30,083 nucleotides of DNA from the NCBI GenBank assembly GCA_004151065.3, contig NWUY0300018668.1, forward strand, positions 18,658-48,740. Direction: 5' to 3'. Under the pieces are notes generated by a model. The model saw only the letters and a list, made by a program, of their open reading frames with translations. It searched no databases and had not been told where the DNA came from. This document shows, in pieces, positions 29,691 through 30,083 of this stretch (the first letter of the stretch is position 1; each line of letters starts with the position of its first letter). The translations under genes and the position numbers were made by a program. Source of the stretch: Larix sibirica (taxonomy: Eukaryota; Streptophyta; Pinopsida; Pinales; Pinaceae).

Positions 29691-30083
29691 TTATTTTCTT
29701 ATCAAATGCGATGATTATACTTTGTACATTTTAAAAAGAAATTTATAATTTATAATTTATTTATTATTATATTATATTGTTTTATATACAATAATATGAA
29801 AGCAGTTATTATGAGAATGTTATTGTTGTGTAATTAATGGAAAATTGTATTATGGTTTTTGAATTTTTCAACGGTTTTAATTCTACTTTTTATGACGCAA
29901 ATGGTATTAATGATAAAATAAAATCTTGACTAAAAAGTGTGGTTTTTATCTCTGGAGGATGATCCTAAAGCAGAATTGAAATAGTCGGCCACTCTCAATC
30001 ATGCAATTTGTCAACCCACTCTCGATCACGCAATTTGTATTATTAATGATAAGCCAACATAGATCCATCTTAAACATGGATCT
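29691..30083. other. AT-rich end with a 22-bp repeat and a terminal inverted repeat
   Basis: Mostly A/T with TTATAATTTA words. CACTCTC(A/G)ATCA(T/C)GCAATTTGT occurs at 29990-30011 and 30017-30038. The last bases, 30061-30083, are AGATCCAT, seven bases, ATGGATCT. No ORF or element could be assigned. Confidence 0.6.

Overview
The window looks like nuclear DNA from a land plant with a large, repeat-filled genome. It is AT-rich, and everything recognisable in it is a decayed retroelement: Ty1/copia fragments, two non-autonomous LTR elements whose primer-binding sites match the plant initiator-tRNA-Met sequence, and an L1-type plant LINE whose ORF1 carries a DUF4283-like domain and a zinc knuckle. 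A gymnosperm would fit this density and age of nesting, but that is a guess. I found no intact host gene, tRNA, rRNA or CRISPR array.

Layout. 1-3411: a badly decayed Ty1/copia element on the + strand, with a partial 5' LTR, a degenerate primer-binding site, and protease, linker and reverse transcriptase remnants. 3412-6036: a small non-autonomous LTR element (about 198-bp LTRs, perfect 12-base primer-binding site, G-rich polypurine tract, no retroviral coding), whose interior holds six copies of a hairpin-forming repeat. About 6330-6895 plus 12079-13550: copy A of a non-coding dispersed repeat, called the host repeat here. It is split by a complete 5.2-kb LTR retrotransposon on the - strand (6896-12078, target duplication CATAT), which carries a long, acidic, broken ORF that I do not recognise. 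About 14684-16272 plus 23477-24393: copy B of the host repeat, split by a LINE (16273-23476). Copy A has no LINE and copy B has no LTR element, so each copy shows the empty site of the other's insertion.

The LINE has ORF1 (DUF4283-like, CCHC knuckle), a TGATG ORF1/ORF2 overlap, and an ORF2 with endonuclease (tandemly duplicated over 797 bp), reverse transcriptase, zf-RVT and RNase H domains. All are broken by stops and frameshifts, and RT motif A is deleted. From 19048 onward the LINE plus its 3' host flank (about 5.35 kb) appears again as 24395 to about 29690, with a single N (24394) exactly at the junction. That is either a true tandem duplication of roughly 5% divergence or an assembly join. 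The last 400 bases are AT-rich with one small tandem repeat.

No genes here work together as a pathway. The content is a layered record of insertions: host repeat first, then the LINE in copy B and the LTR element in copy A, an endonuclease duplication inside the LINE, and the 5.35-kb duplication after both LINE events. The most unusual item is the LTR element at 6896-12078, with its unrecognised acidic ORF and a leader full of palindromes.
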